A DNA stretch of 48,745 nucleotides from Kiritimatiellales bacterium (GTDB lineage Bacteria > Verrucomicrobiota > Kiritimatiellia > Kiritimatiellales > Pontiellaceae), in contig JADGFE010000003.1 in NCBI GenBank assembly GCA_016744085.1, positions 1 to 48,745 on the forward strand. The letters run 5' to 3'. Below, in pieces: positions 1 to 9,153 of the stretch. Under the pieces are notes generated by a model. That model saw nothing but the letters and a program-made list of their open reading frames with translations, was not told where the DNA came from and did not search any database. Positions within the stretch are counted from its first letter, which is position 1. Each line of letters starts with the position of its first letter. The position numbers were made by a program, and so were the translations under genes.

Positions 1-63
1 TTGAGCGGATGGACTTCGTTGAGTAGGGTTTGAATTCGCACCGGGCATACTCCTTCTGTGTAG

Positions 64-207
64 TGTCGTTTTCGTCGACAACACATTACAGATAAGTTGC
101 TCGGTGTGTTAATCATTCATTTACCCACTGATTTGGCGGAAGACCCAGAAAAATCTACAAGGGGAATTGAAGAAGCGGTTGAAGCCTTAAGAAAACAGCA
201 GAAGTAA
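64..207 (+). pseudogene. Open tail frame without a start, possible gene remnant
   Basis: A reading frame runs from an in-frame TAG at 61-63 to the TAA at 205-207 and ends with the charged stretch RGIEEAVEALRKQQK. It has no ATG; only TTG at 97 or GTG at 106 could start it, and no Shine-Dalgarno sequence is evident. The frame is also stopped at 31-33 and 61-63, so it is not simply a gene cut by the window edge. It may be the eroded or frameshifted 3' end of an upstream gene. I do not recognise the family. The rest of positions 1-234 shows no gene. Confidence 0.25.
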
Positions 208-234
208 ATTCAATACCCAAAAGGAGGACGCCTA

Positions 235-897
235 ATGCCCAAAAGCTTCATTCCAGCACACGGCGGCTACCAAGACCTGCTGTCTTATCAGCGGTCAGTG
301 GTGGTGTATGACTTGACGGTGGTTTTTTGCCGCGATGTATTTCATAAGTTTGATCGGACGATTGATCAGATGGTGCAGGCGGCGCGGAGCGGGAAGCAAA
401 ATATTATTGAGGGTAGCATGGCCTCGGGGACGTCGAAAGAGACGGAGATCAAGCTGACGAATGTGGCGCGCGCGAGTTTGGAGGAGTTGCTGGAGGACTA
501 CCGCGATTTCTTACGGACGCATCAGGCGGAGGAGTGGGATAAGGATAGCAAGGAAGCGTTGTTTGTGCGCAACCTCGCGAGCGGAAAGGTTCAGCTGAAA
601 CAGGGAAATGGGACGAAGGAGACTCAGGTGACAGATGAGACGAATGAGACGAATGAAAAGAAAAATACGTCGCCTCAGTCGCCTGCGTCCCATTCCATCA
701 CCTATGATACGTTTCGCCCTTTTGAAAACCGCCCGCATACCGTACGAGCCAACATGGCCATTTGCCTGATTCACCAGACCAACTATCTACTCGATCAACA
801 ACTTCGTAAACTGGAGCAGGATTTTCTGAACGAAGGCGGACTGCGCGAGCGGATGTATAAGGCGCGAGTTGATGCCAGAAAGAACCCGAACCAATGA
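235..897 (+). CDS. Four-helix-bundle suffix-domain protein (23S rRNA intervening-sequence protein-like)
   Basis: The 220-residue product opens with a GGYQDLLSYQRS motif and continues with KFDRTIDQMVQAARSGKQNIIEG, typical of the four-helix-bundle proteins related to 23S rRNA intervening-sequence proteins and to the Avd accessory proteins of diversity-generating retroelements. A polar, low-complexity insertion (TDETNETNEKKNTS, about residues 125-145) separates the first helices from the last, which reads ANMAICLIHQTNYLLDQQL. A strong Shine-Dalgarno sequence, AAGGAGG at 221-227, fixes the ATG. The family's biochemical role is unknown; such genes are often sporadically distributed. It sits just upstream of sbcC with no sbcD partner visible. 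The call is by family signature only. Confidence 0.75.
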   Translation: MPKSFIPAHGGYQDLLSYQRSVVVYDLTVVFCRDVFHKFDRTIDQMVQAARSGKQNIIEGSMASGTSKETEIKLTNVARASLEELLEDYRDFLRTHQAEEWDKDSKEALFVRNLASGKVQLKQGNGTKETQVTDETNETNEKKNTSPQSPASHSITYDTFRPFENRPHTVRANMAICLIHQTNYLLDQQLRKLEQDFLNEGGLRERMYKARVDARKNPNQ

Positions 898-920
898 AAC
901 CCTCATTTCCTCATCCTAAT

Positions 921-1020
921 TTTGTGACCTCTTGTGCCTTTTCGTGACTAAATGAATTCCAGCCAAGCACCGCCTGACGGCAGAACAGCAAACCGTTCCT
1001 TTTTGTGACATTTTGTGGTT
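921..1020 (+). repeat. Two short tandem arrays of a ten-base TTTGTG repeat
   Basis: Positions 921-950 are three consecutive ten-base units (TTTGTGACCT, CTTGTGCCTT, TTCGTGACTA). Positions 1001-1020 are two more (TTTTGTGACA, TTTTGTGGTT). They occupy the 137-base gap between the four-helix-bundle gene and sbcC. A role as binding sites or as remnants of a mobile element is conjecture. Confidence 0.55.
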
Positions 1021-1034
1021 AAAAAGAAAACACT

Positions 1035-4000
1035 ATGAAAATACTCGAACTACGTTTTAAGAACCTGAACTCGCTGTATGGCGAGTGGTGTATTGATTTT
1101 ACCGATCCGGACTTTGTGGCGGATGGGCTGTTTGCGATTACGGGGGCGACGGGTTCGGGGAAGACGACGATTCTGGACGCCCTCTGCCTGGCGCTTTATG
1201 GCCAGACGCCTCGGCTGGGTAAAATGACGCAGAGCGACAACGAAGTGATGTCGCGCCAGACGGGCGAATGTTTTGCGGAGGTGTTGTTTGAGGCCGCGTC
1301 GGGGACCTATCGCGCAACGTGGCATCAGCATCGATCCCGCAAAAAAGCCGGCGCGCCTTTGCAGTCGCCCAAGCGGGAAGTGGCGAAGGGCGATGGCACC
1401 ATTCTGGCTGAAAAGCTGAAAGACGTGCAGGAGCAGGTGGACCGGATTACGGGCATGAGCTTCGATCGCTTTACGCGCTCGATTCTGCTGGCGCAGGGCA
1501 GTTTCGATACCTTTCTGAAGGCCAATGCCGACGAGCGCTCGCCGATTCTGGAACAGATTACCGGCACCGAAATATATTCCGATATTTCCAAGGCGGTGCA
1601 TCAACGCAACAGCACTGAAAACCAGATGCTGAATGAACTAAAGGCCGGGCTCGGCGGCATCCAGCTGCTGGATGGCGAAGCGCTGGAACAGATTCGGTTC
1701 GATCTTAAACAGGTTCAGGATCAGCATAAGGAAGAAGCCCGAAAGCGCGATGCCGCCAAGGCCGCGCTGGATTGCATAGGTCGCATCCAAACCTTGGAAA
1801 AAGCGTTGGAGGACAATCGGGCGGAACAGAAAATCTTGTGCGAGGATAATAAGGTCTTCAAACCCGATGCCGAACGTTTGGCCGCCGCGCGACGCGCCCA
1901 GCCGCTGGCGGTCGCCCATGCGAAACTCGTCAACCTGCGCAACGATCTGTCCAAAACCACTACTGATCTGATAGCCGCCACCGACGCCCTACCTGATTTG
2001 GAAGAACAGCAAACCAACGCATCCTCCGCATTTGATACCGCCGCCAAACGACTCAAGAATGAAGAGATTGTACAGAAAGAATTGGTTCCGGTCCTAACGC
2101 AAACGCGCGCGCTCGACACACAGATCGTCGGGGGCTTGACCACTCAGGAAATGGAAAAGTCCACGCTCGAACACTTGCAGGGCGAACAAACGGCGTTTCG
2201 TGAGAAGGAAGCGGAGAACAAAGCTGACCTCGAAAAGTTCCAAGCCCAATACGGCAAAGCCGAAGCCTACCAAAAGCAGCATGCGCAGGATGCTGAACTG
2301 GTTGGGCAACTGTCCGCGATTTTCCAATCATTGGAACAGTTGAAACGATTGACCGACGAAATGGGTGCAGCCAAAAAAGCGGCAAAGGACACTGCAACTT
2401 CGGCGAAAAGGACCACCGAAATCGCTGCCGAAGAAGCGGATAAGCTATCGGCCGCGCAGAATAAATTTACTGAGACCGAAAACTCGAAGGAGAAAATCGA
2501 CACCGAACTCGTGCCTCTTCTCGACGGAACCGACTGGCGAATCCGGCTGGAAGAAATTCGGCTACGAATCGAAATCGAACAACGGATTTTAGAAACCAGC
2601 GAGACGGTAGAGGCCAAAACCAAAGAGGCCGCTGCTGCGGAAGAAGCACTCGTTCTGAAAAGGAACAAACAGAAGAGCCGCCAGCGCGAACAGGAGCTAT
2701 TAGTAGATAACCTGCACCTGCAGCAAAAAATCGAAAGCCTCGAAGCCGAACGGAAAGCTTTATCCGATGGCCAGCCATGCCCGCTTTGCGGTTCTATGGA
2801 ACATCCCTATGCCGCAGGACTCCCCGCCCCGGCAACCAGTTCGCTTGAAAAGATTAATGCCGATCTTTCCGAACTCGCCAATCTGATTAATACCCTGACC
2901 GAAAAACAGTCTGCGGCCAACACGCTATGTAAAACGCTCCAGACTTCGCTCATAAAAGATCGGGCGGAACTTCAAAACCTCGCGCCTGGCAACGCGGAAG
3001 ATGCGGAGAAAATTGCGAGCCGCATCGAACAAATTGAAAAACTGGAGCAGAACGAAAAAGAAGCTAAGACCGCGCTGGACGACGCGCGCGAAGCATTAAG
3101 CCGACAAAAGCTGTTGGAGCAAACCGCGAAGCAATCCGCTGAAACCGCAGAAGAAAAGGTTGAGTCCGCAGAAGCCCTGAAGGATAAGGCCGTATCCGAT
3201 CAGGAGGCCATTGGCATTCAGTTAGAACAGAGCATCGAACCGTTTGGAATTGGGCTGTCGACCGAAACGGCTATGCAGCTTACCTCCCGCCGTGATCAAT
3301 GGGTGGATGCGGAAAAGAAAACGGTGGAGCTGAAGCAAAGCATCTCGAATCTGCAACTCACCCTTACAAACCAGACAGAACAAATCGCACAACACGAAAC
3401 ACGTATTCAGAAACAAATGGAAACGATGACCGAGACCCAGTCCACCATCGACTCGTTGATGGCAGAGCGGGAATCCCTTTTTGGAGATCGCAACCCCAAC
3501 ACCGTGGAGCAGGAAGCTCTGGCGACCGTCGATGCTGCGCGTAAAAAGACCAACGCCGCGCAGACCCAGCTGGCCGAAAGAAAACAAGTCCTGTCGCTCG
3601 CGCGGCAGAAGATCCAGACATTGGAAGAAAGTAAACAGGAGACCGAAGAGCAGCGGACCGAAAGCGAGCCGCTCTTTTTCCAATCATTGGAAACCGCTGG
3701 TTTTGAAGGCGAAGCCGCCTTTCTTTCCGCCCAACTCGACGATGCGGAACAATCCACACTCGAAGCCCGCACCGATGAACTGAAGCAACGGCACGCCCGC
3801 CTCTCGGCGTTGGAAACCGAAAAGACTCAGCAACTTCAAGTCGAGCGGAAACAGGAGCACATCGACTCCTCTCCCGAAAAACATACGGTTCTCGTGGAGT
3901 CCTGCATTGGATTGCAACAGGAAATCGGCGGGTTTAAAGACCGGATTAAGGCCAATGAAAAAGCTCAGGCGCTTCATGCCGAGAAACTGGACGGGATTGA

Positions 4001-4535
4001 AAAACAACAGACGGAGTGCAACCGATGGGGCGCGCTGCACGAACTGATCGGCTCAGCCGACGGCAAAAAGTTCCGCAACTTTGCTCAGGGGCTCACCTTC
4101 GAACTCATGGTCTCGCACGCCAATCGCCAGTTGGCCAAGATGAGCGACCGTTATCTGCTCGTACGCGATATCAACCAGCCCTTGGATCTCAATGTGGTGG
4201 ATAACTATCAGGCGGGCGAAATCCGACCCGTAAAAAATCTATCCGGTGGAGAAAGCTTCATTGTGAGTCTGTCGTTGGCGCTGGGTCTCTCAAAAATGGC
4301 GAGCAAACACATTCGGGTGGATTCCCTCTTTCTCGACGAAGGCTTCGGAACGCTCGACGAAGATGCACTCGAAACCGCGCTTGAAGCGCTCGCGGAGCTC
4401 AAGCAAGACGGCAAGCTGATCGGGGTGATCTCGCATGTTGACGCACTTAAAGAGCGTATTGGAACACAAATCAATGTACACACTACCAGCGGAGGCCGCG
4501 GTCGATTAAGCGGCACCGGAGTTACGACAATTTAG
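1035..4535 (+). CDS. sbcC: Nuclease subunit SbcC, SMC-like ATPase (Rad50 homologue)
   Basis: SbcC pairs with the SbcD nuclease to open and degrade DNA hairpins and protein-blocked ends during replication and repair in the cytoplasm. The 1166-residue protein has the expected plan: an N-terminal Walker A at about 37-45 (GATGSGKTT), a long coiled coil rich in Glu, Lys, Gln and Ala, a zinc-hook CPLC at about 582-585, a second coiled coil, an LSGGES signature at about 1069 and a Walker B LFLDEGFGTLDED at about 1098. Length is near the usual 1000-1200. sbcD normally lies directly upstream, but here that place is taken by the four-helix-bundle gene, so sbcD is outside the window or lost. The coiled coil carries four copies or variants of the TTCCAA-N3-TTGGAA palindrome. 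Confidence 0.93.
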   Translation: MKILELRFKNLNSLYGEWCIDFTDPDFVADGLFAITGATGSGKTTILDALCLALYGQTPRLGKMTQSDNEVMSRQTGECFAEVLFEAASGTYRATWHQHRSRKKAGAPLQSPKREVAKGDGTILAEKLKDVQEQVDRITGMSFDRFTRSILLAQGSFDTFLKANADERSPILEQITGTEIYSDISKAVHQRNSTENQMLNELKAGLGGIQLLDGEALEQIRFDLKQVQDQHKEEARKRDAAKAALDCIGRIQTLEKALEDNRAEQKILCEDNKVFKPDAERLAAARRAQPLAVAHAKLVNLRNDLSKTTTDLIAATDALPDLEEQQTNASSAFDTAAKRLKNEEIVQKELVPVLTQTRALDTQIVGGLTTQEMEKSTLEHLQGEQTAFREKEAENKADLEKFQAQYGKAEAYQKQHAQDAELVGQLSAIFQSLEQLKRLTDEMGAAKKAAKDTATSAKRTTEIAAEEADKLSAAQNKFTETENSKEKIDTELVPLLDGTDWRIRLEEIRLRIEIEQRILETSETVEAKTKEAAAAEEALVLKRNKQKSRQREQELLVDNLHLQQKIESLEAERKALSDGQPCPLCGSMEHPYAAGLPAPATSSLEKINADLSELANLINTLTEKQSAANTLCKTLQTSLIKDRAELQNLAPGNAEDAEKIASRIEQIEKLEQNEKEAKTALDDAREALSRQKLLEQTAKQSAETAEEKVESAEALKDKAVSDQEAIGIQLEQSIEPFGIGLSTETAMQLTSRRDQWVDAEKKTVELKQSISNLQLTLTNQTEQIAQHETRIQKQMETMTETQSTIDSLMAERESLFGDRNPNTVEQEALATVDAARKKTNAAQTQLAERKQVLSLARQKIQTLEESKQETEEQRTESEPLFFQSLETAGFEGEAAFLSAQLDDAEQSTLEARTDELKQRHARLSALETEKTQQLQVERKQEHIDSSPEKHTVLVESCIGLQQEIGGFKDRIKANEKAQALHAEKLDGIEKQQTECNRWGALHELIGSADGKKFRNFAQGLTFELMVSHANRQLAKMSDRYLLVRDINQPLDLNVVDNYQAGEIRPVKNLSGGESFIVSLSLALGLSKMASKHIRVDSLFLDEGFGTLDEDALETALEALAELKQDGKLIGVISHVDALKERIGTQINVHTTSGGRGRLSGTGVTTI
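2322..2336. repeat. TTCCAA-N3-TTGGAA palindrome inside sbcC
   Basis: Exact copy with spacer TCA, read in the gene as Phe-Gln-Ser-Leu-Glu. Variants with one or two changes in the left arm lie at 1785-1799 (ATCCAA, spacer ACC) and 3612-3626 (ATCCAG, spacer ACA) in the same gene. Confidence 0.7.
3678..3692. repeat. TTCCAA-N3-TTGGAA palindrome inside sbcC, second exact copy
   Basis: The core is identical to the copy at 2322, and here the arms extend to seven bases (TTTCCAA-TCA-TTGGAAA). It again encodes Phe-Gln-Ser-Leu-Glu in the coiled coil. Confidence 0.7.
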
Positions 4536-4552
4536 ATAGGAAAGGAAAAGAT

Positions 4553-5821
4553 ATGAATTCAGCACAATGGTTTGAGCGCGCAGAGAAGGTGATTCCCGGT
4601 GGAGTGAATAGTCCGGTTCGCGCCTTTAACGGCGTTGGCGGAACGCCCGTCTATTTTAAATCCGGTAAAGGCGCCAAAGTTCAGACGGAAGACGGCACTG
4701 AACTGATCGATTTCTGTGGATCCTGGGGCCCCCTCATTCTAGGGCATGCCCGGGAAGAGATTGTAGATGTGGTTGCAAAAACGGCAGCAGATGGGCTCAC
4801 ATTCGGAGCAAACACCGCCAAAGAAGCTGAATTTGCAGAATTGCTTACGACCCTCATTCCGGAAATGGATATGGTTCGCCTCGTCAGCTCCGGCACCGAA
4901 GCGGTAATGACCGCCGTACGCTTGGCCCGTGGCATAACGGGTCGGCGAAAAATCATCAAATTCGATGGTTGCTATCACGGCCACTCCGACTACCTCCTAG
5001 TTGCATCCGGCTCCGGACTACTGACCGGCGGAACCTCTTCCTCTGCGGGCGTTTCGCCGGCCGCAACCGAAGAAGTCTATGTGGCACCTTATAATGATTT
5101 AGCGGCTGTTCAGGAAATTCTAAAAGCCAACGGGGATGAAATTGCGGCCGTCATTGTCGAACCGATCGCCGGAAATATGGGCCTCGTCGAACCCGCTGAA
5201 GGATTTCTCGAAGGGCTCCGTGCGGCCACTGCCGAAGCGGGCGCCCTTCTGATTTTCGACGAAGTCATCAACGGCTTCCGCCTCGGCCCAACCACCTTCG
5301 GGCATTCGGCAGGTATTAATGCGGATATTACCACTCTGGGGAAAATTATTGGTGGTGGTATGCCGATCGGTGCGATCGGTGGATCCAAAGCAATTATGTC
5401 GCACCTGGCCCCACTCGGCCCAGTTTATCAGGCCGGCACGCTGAGCGGAAATCCGGTGGCGGTGGCCGCTGGTATGAAAACGCTGGAACTGCTGCGCGAT
5501 GAATCGCCTTATTTGAAAGTGGAAATTCTCGGAAAACGGCTGGCTGATGGCATCAATCGCATTGCCGAGGAAAAGGGCCTCGACCTGCACTGCGCTCAAA
5601 AAGGCGGCATGTTTACACCGTTCTTCCGGAAGGAAGCCGTTCATAACCTGGACGATTCTAAAGCCTGCGACCAGAAAGCCCATGCGGCCTATTTCCACCA
5701 CATGCTCGACCACGGGTTCTACACCCCGCCGAGCGGATTCGAAGTCGCCTTCGTCTCCGCCGCCCATACGGCCAATCATATTGCCGCCTTCCTTGCCGCA
5801 TTTGAAAAGCTAGACAGCTAA
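4553..5821 (+). CDS. hemL: Glutamate-1-semialdehyde 2,1-aminomutase
   Basis: This PLP enzyme converts glutamate-1-semialdehyde to 5-aminolevulinate in the C5 route of tetrapyrrole synthesis. The 422-residue protein begins with the family opening FERAEKVIPGGVNSPVRAF. It contains the SSGTEAVMTAVRLARG and FDGCYHGHSDYLL segments, the cofactor-aspartate motif LIFDEVINGFR, and the Schiff-base lysine in TTLGKIIGGGMPIGA (about residue 264, close to the E. coli position). Length is normal. A Shine-Dalgarno stretch, AAAGGAAAAG, lies just before the ATG, and the gene follows sbcC by 17 bases, so the two may be co-transcribed. No other heme gene is nearby. Confidence 0.95.
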   Translation: MNSAQWFERAEKVIPGGVNSPVRAFNGVGGTPVYFKSGKGAKVQTEDGTELIDFCGSWGPLILGHAREEIVDVVAKTAADGLTFGANTAKEAEFAELLTTLIPEMDMVRLVSSGTEAVMTAVRLARGITGRRKIIKFDGCYHGHSDYLLVASGSGLLTGGTSSSAGVSPAATEEVYVAPYNDLAAVQEILKANGDEIAAVIVEPIAGNMGLVEPAEGFLEGLRAATAEAGALLIFDEVINGFRLGPTTFGHSAGINADITTLGKIIGGGMPIGAIGGSKAIMSHLAPLGPVYQAGTLSGNPVAVAAGMKTLELLRDESPYLKVEILGKRLADGINRIAEEKGLDLHCAQKGGMFTPFFRKEAVHNLDDSKACDQKAHAAYFHHMLDHGFYTPPSGFEVAFVSAAHTANHIAAFLAAFEKLDS

Positions 5822-5872
5822 CTTCGGGAAAGCTTGTATGGAACTCCCGATATCGCAGGTCTCGCTGGAGAC

Positions 5873-6033
5873 GCTCTGGAAATCACTGGGAAACCAGAGC
5901 TGATTCATCATTTTTCACAGAATCTCATGCTTTATACGAAACATGCTGACTTTAGTTTTTTACAGGGGAGGAAGCGGGTTTTAAACAGGGGCCCCAGCCT
6001 ACGCCATTGTTCCAATACCTGCTTGTGAGCAGG
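5873..6033 (+). other. Intergenic hairpins between hemL and secA
   Basis: The 260-base gap before secA holds no convincing gene. Two hairpins are visible: GCTCTGG pairing with CCAGAGC across 5873-5900, and a tight CCTGCT-TGTG-AGCAGG hairpin at 6018-6033, about 50 bases before the secA ATG. Neither has a clean T-run. They could be a weak terminator for hemL and a leader structure for secA. A short ORF at 5834-6028 looks spurious. Confidence 0.35.
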
Positions 6034-6081
6034 CAGCAAATGAGGTAGTTTTCTTCCTCTTTTTGAAGAATAGGAACTAAA

Positions 6082-9000
6082 ATGAATTTGATTTTAAAGA
6101 AGATACTCGGATCGAAGAACGAGCGAGACCTGAAGAAGATGCGTCCGCTGGTGGTCAAGATCAACGAATTTGATGAAGAATACAAGGCGCTGACCGATGA
6201 ACAGCTTCAGGCGAAAACTGAAGAATTTAAGTCGCGCATTCAAAACAACGAAACGTTGGAAGATATTGAGCTCGAAGCATTTGCCGTAGTTAAAAATGCT
6301 TCACGCCGCATCTGCGGAACGGATATTGATGTATTGGGACATCCCATTGTCTGGGAAATGGTTCACTTTGATGTCCAGCTGATCGGCGGTATGGCGATCC
6401 ATAAGGGAATGATTGCGGAAATGGCAACGGGCGAAGGTAAAACTCTCGTGGCCACCCTACCGGTATACCTCAACGCGCTCTCAGGAAAAGGTGCACATGT
6501 CGTAACCACATCGGACTATCACTCTCAGCGCGACTCCCAATGGATGGGCCATCTGTACAAATGGCTCGGCCTCTCCGTGGGCTGTCTGAGAAATATGATG
6601 CCGCAGGAAGAACGCCGCGATGCGTACCTTTGCGATATTACCTATGGTACCAACTCGGAATTCGGTTTTGACTATCTTCGCGATAACATGGCCTATAGCT
6701 CTGAAGAAATGGTGCAGCAAAAGGGTCATAACTTTGCGATCGTCGACGAAATCGACTCGATTTTGATTGATGAAGCCCGTACACCGCTGATTATTTCCGG
6801 TCCGGCGCCTTATTCCTCTACACAATACAGCGAACTTCAGCCTGTGACCGCCCGACTCGTGCGGCGCCAACGCGATCTCTGCACGAGCCTTTTGAAGGAT
6901 GCCAAAAAACTGCTTGATGAAGGCAACGAAGACGAAGCATCTCTCAAGATGTATCAGGTGTTCGAGGGCATGCCCAAAAACAAACAGCTGATGCACCTGA
7001 TCGAGGATGTTAAACTCCGTAAGTTGCTGGAAAAGACCCAGATGTCCATGCTTTCGGATATGCGCAAGGAACTTGCCCGGGAATTGCGACAGGAATTGTT
7101 CTATACGATCGATGAAAAAGGCAGTGATGCCGGTCTGACCGAAAAGGGCTGCGCTGAGCTGAACCCGGAAGATCCGGAAATGTATGTCCTCCCGGATATG
7201 GTTTCCATGATGGCAGATCTGGATGGCGAAAATGATTTCTCTCCCGAAGAAATCATGGAGAAGCGGCGTTCTATTCAAGAAGATTTTGCAATGCGTAACG
7301 AACGTGTACACGCAGTTGACCAGCTGATCCGCGCTTATAGCGTCTATGAAAAAGACGTCGATTATGTGGTTCAGGATAATCAGGTGATGATTGTTGATGA
7401 GCACACCGGCCGTCTGATGGTTGGCCGCCGCTGGAGCGATGGATTGCATCAGGCGGTGGAAGCCAAGGAAGGCGTGAAGATTGAGCGCGAAACCCAAACA
7501 CTTGCCACCATCACGATTCAGAACTATTTCCGTATGTACGAGAAACTCTCGGGCATGACCGGTACGGCCGAAACCGAGGCCGACGAATTTCATCAGATCT
7601 ATAATCTGGATGTAATGGTAATCCCGACTAACCGCCCTGTTCGTCGTGTGGACCTGAACGATCAGGTTTACAAAACTCAGCGCGAAAAATTTAAAGCGGT
7701 TATCGATGATATCAGAACCGCTCATAACAACAAACAGCCTGTTCTCGTGGGCACGGTTGCCGTTGAAACATCGGAAGTGCTCAGCCGCATGCTGCGCCGC
7801 GAAAACATTGTGCATAATGTACTGAATGCCAAAAACCATGCTCGTGAGGCCGAAATCGTGGCCAATGCCGGCCAGCCCGGTGCCGTAACGATTGCCACCA
7901 ATATGGCGGGTCGCGGAACGGATATTAAGCTGGGCGAGTCCGTGGTTCATCTGAAGAGCGAAGACCTGCTCTCTAAAGAATTCTCACTCGATTCCAAGGT
8001 TGAAGGACAAACCCTGCGCAAGCTGCTCGAAGAAAAGCCATGCGGACTGTATGTTATTGCATCTGAACGACATGAATCACGTCGTATTGACCGTCAGTTG
8101 CGTGGTCGTTCCGCCCGTCAGGGTGATCCGGGTGTAACCCGTTTCTATGTTTCACTTGAAGATAATCTGATGCGTCTTTTCGGTTCCGACCGCATTTCCA
8201 GCATCATGGAAAAACTCGGCATTGAAGAAGGCGAGGTGCTGGAACATCCGTGGCTGAACAAGTCGATCGAAACCGCACAACGTCGTGTGGAGCAGCAAAA
8301 CTTCATGATGCGCAAACGTACGCTCGAATATGACGATGTGATGAATGCACAACGTGGCGAAATCTATGATTTCCGCGCAGAAGCCCTGACCACGGAAGAG
8401 CCGCGTAATCTGCTTTACCATTCTGTTGAACAATCCGTCGGCTCAAAAGCTGAAGATGCCGTTACCTCTAAAAACATGCCCGAGTTTATCATCTGGGTGA
8501 ATACCACCTTCCCGCTCGGTATGCAGGAAGTGGATCTGCCGGAAGAGAAAACGGCCGAAAGTCTACTCAACACCGTTTTGGAACGCGTGAAGTCTGCCTA
8601 CGATCTCAAGGCCCGTCATGAGGATGCTGAAGCGCTGAAACGTCTTGAGCGCCATATGATTATTCAGTCGATCGATGAACACTGGCAGGAATACCTACGT
8701 AACATGGATAGTCTGCGCGAAAGCGTGGGACTTCAGGCTTATGGTCAGCGCGATCCACTCGTGGAATATAAACGGGAAGCCTATCACCTGTTCATGGACC
8801 TGATGGATCGTATCTACGAAGAAATTTCCTCGGCCATGTTCCGCTCGGCGACTTCCGTAGAAGCCATTGAAGAATTCTTCCAGTCGCTTTCCGGCATGCA
8901 GGCCCAGCACAACCAGGCAGCCTCTCCGCTTGCCATGGCCGCCGCCGCTCAGGCTCAGGCCCAACAGGCCCAAGGCAGATCTCCTGCAGGTATGGATGCG

Positions 9001-9141
9001 CCTCCGCCCGGAATGGAACTTCCGCAGGCTCCGAAACCTATTGCCCCCATCCGTAATGACGGGCCGAAGGTTGGTAGAAACGACCCTTGCCCTTGTGGCA
9101 GCGGCCGGAAATATAAGAAATGCTGCGGCGCTGAAAGCTAG
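6082..9141 (+). CDS. secA: Preprotein translocase ATPase SecA
   Basis: SecA drives secretory proteins through the SecYEG channel at the inner membrane. Visible motifs are the Walker A MATGEGKT (about 114-121), the DEAD-like [16 protein letters not shown] (from about 221), the [11 protein letters not shown] and [10 protein letters not shown] segments of the second nucleotide-binding domain, the helical scaffold, and a C-terminal zinc-binding [20 protein letters not shown] tail for SecB or ribosome contact. At 1019 residues it is longer than the usual 840-900. Much of the extra length is a charged helical insertion after the [10 protein letters not shown] motif (about residues 250-370), a pattern I associate with Bacteroidota and PVC bacteria. 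It starts after a roughly 260-base gap and is followed by tilS 12 bases later. Confidence 0.96.
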   Translation: MNLILKKILGSKNERDLKKMRPLVVKINEFDEEYKALTDEQLQAKTEEFKSRIQNNETLEDIELEAFAVVKNASRRICGTDIDVLGHPIVWEMVHFDVQLIGGMAIHKGMIAEMATGEGKTLVATLPVYLNALSGKGAHVVTTSDYHSQRDSQWMGHLYKWLGLSVGCLRNMMPQEERRDAYLCDITYGTNSEFGFDYLRDNMAYSSEEMVQQKGHNFAIVDEIDSILIDEARTPLIISGPAPYSSTQYSELQPVTARLVRRQRDLCTSLLKDAKKLLDEGNEDEASLKMYQVFEGMPKNKQLMHLIEDVKLRKLLEKTQMSMLSDMRKELARELRQELFYTIDEKGSDAGLTEKGCAELNPEDPEMYVLPDMVSMMADLDGENDFSPEEIMEKRRSIQEDFAMRNERVHAVDQLIRAYSVYEKDVDYVVQDNQVMIVDEHTGRLMVGRRWSDGLHQAVEAKEGVKIERETQTLATITIQNYFRMYEKLSGMTGTAETEADEFHQIYNLDVMVIPTNRPVRRVDLNDQVYKTQREKFKAVIDDIRTAHNNKQPVLVGTVAVETSEVLSRMLRRENIVHNVLNAKNHAREAEIVANAGQPGAVTIATNMAGRGTDIKLGESVVHLKSEDLLSKEFSLDSKVEGQTLRKLLEEKPCGLYVIASERHESRRIDRQLRGRSARQGDPGVTRFYVSLEDNLMRLFGSDRISSIMEKLGIEEGEVLEHPWLNKSIETAQRRVEQQNFMMRKRTLEYDDVMNAQRGEIYDFRAEALTTEEPRNLLYHSVEQSVGSKAEDAVTSKNMPEFIIWVNTTFPLGMQEVDLPEEKTAESLLNTVLERVKSAYDLKARHEDAEALKRLERHMIIQSIDEHWQEYLRNMDSLRESVGLQAYGQRDPLVEYKREAYHLFMDLMDRIYEEISSAMFRSATSVEAIEEFFQSLSGMQAQHNQAASPLAMAAAAQAQAQQAQGRSPAGMDAPPPGMELPQAPKPIAPIRNDGPKVGRNDPCPCGSGRKYKKCCGAES

Positions 9142-9153
9142 CAGCCTCCCTAT

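Noticed and set aside
235-897. Diversity-generating retroelement suggested by an Avd-like fold
   Set aside because: No reverse transcriptase, template repeat or variable repeat is visible in the window.
5834-6028. 64-residue ORF between hemL and secA
   Set aside because: No ribosome site, no protein-like composition, and it overlaps hairpins.
6481-7950. 489-residue minus-strand ORF
   Set aside because: Antisense shadow of secA, His/Phe-rich with no recognisable domain.
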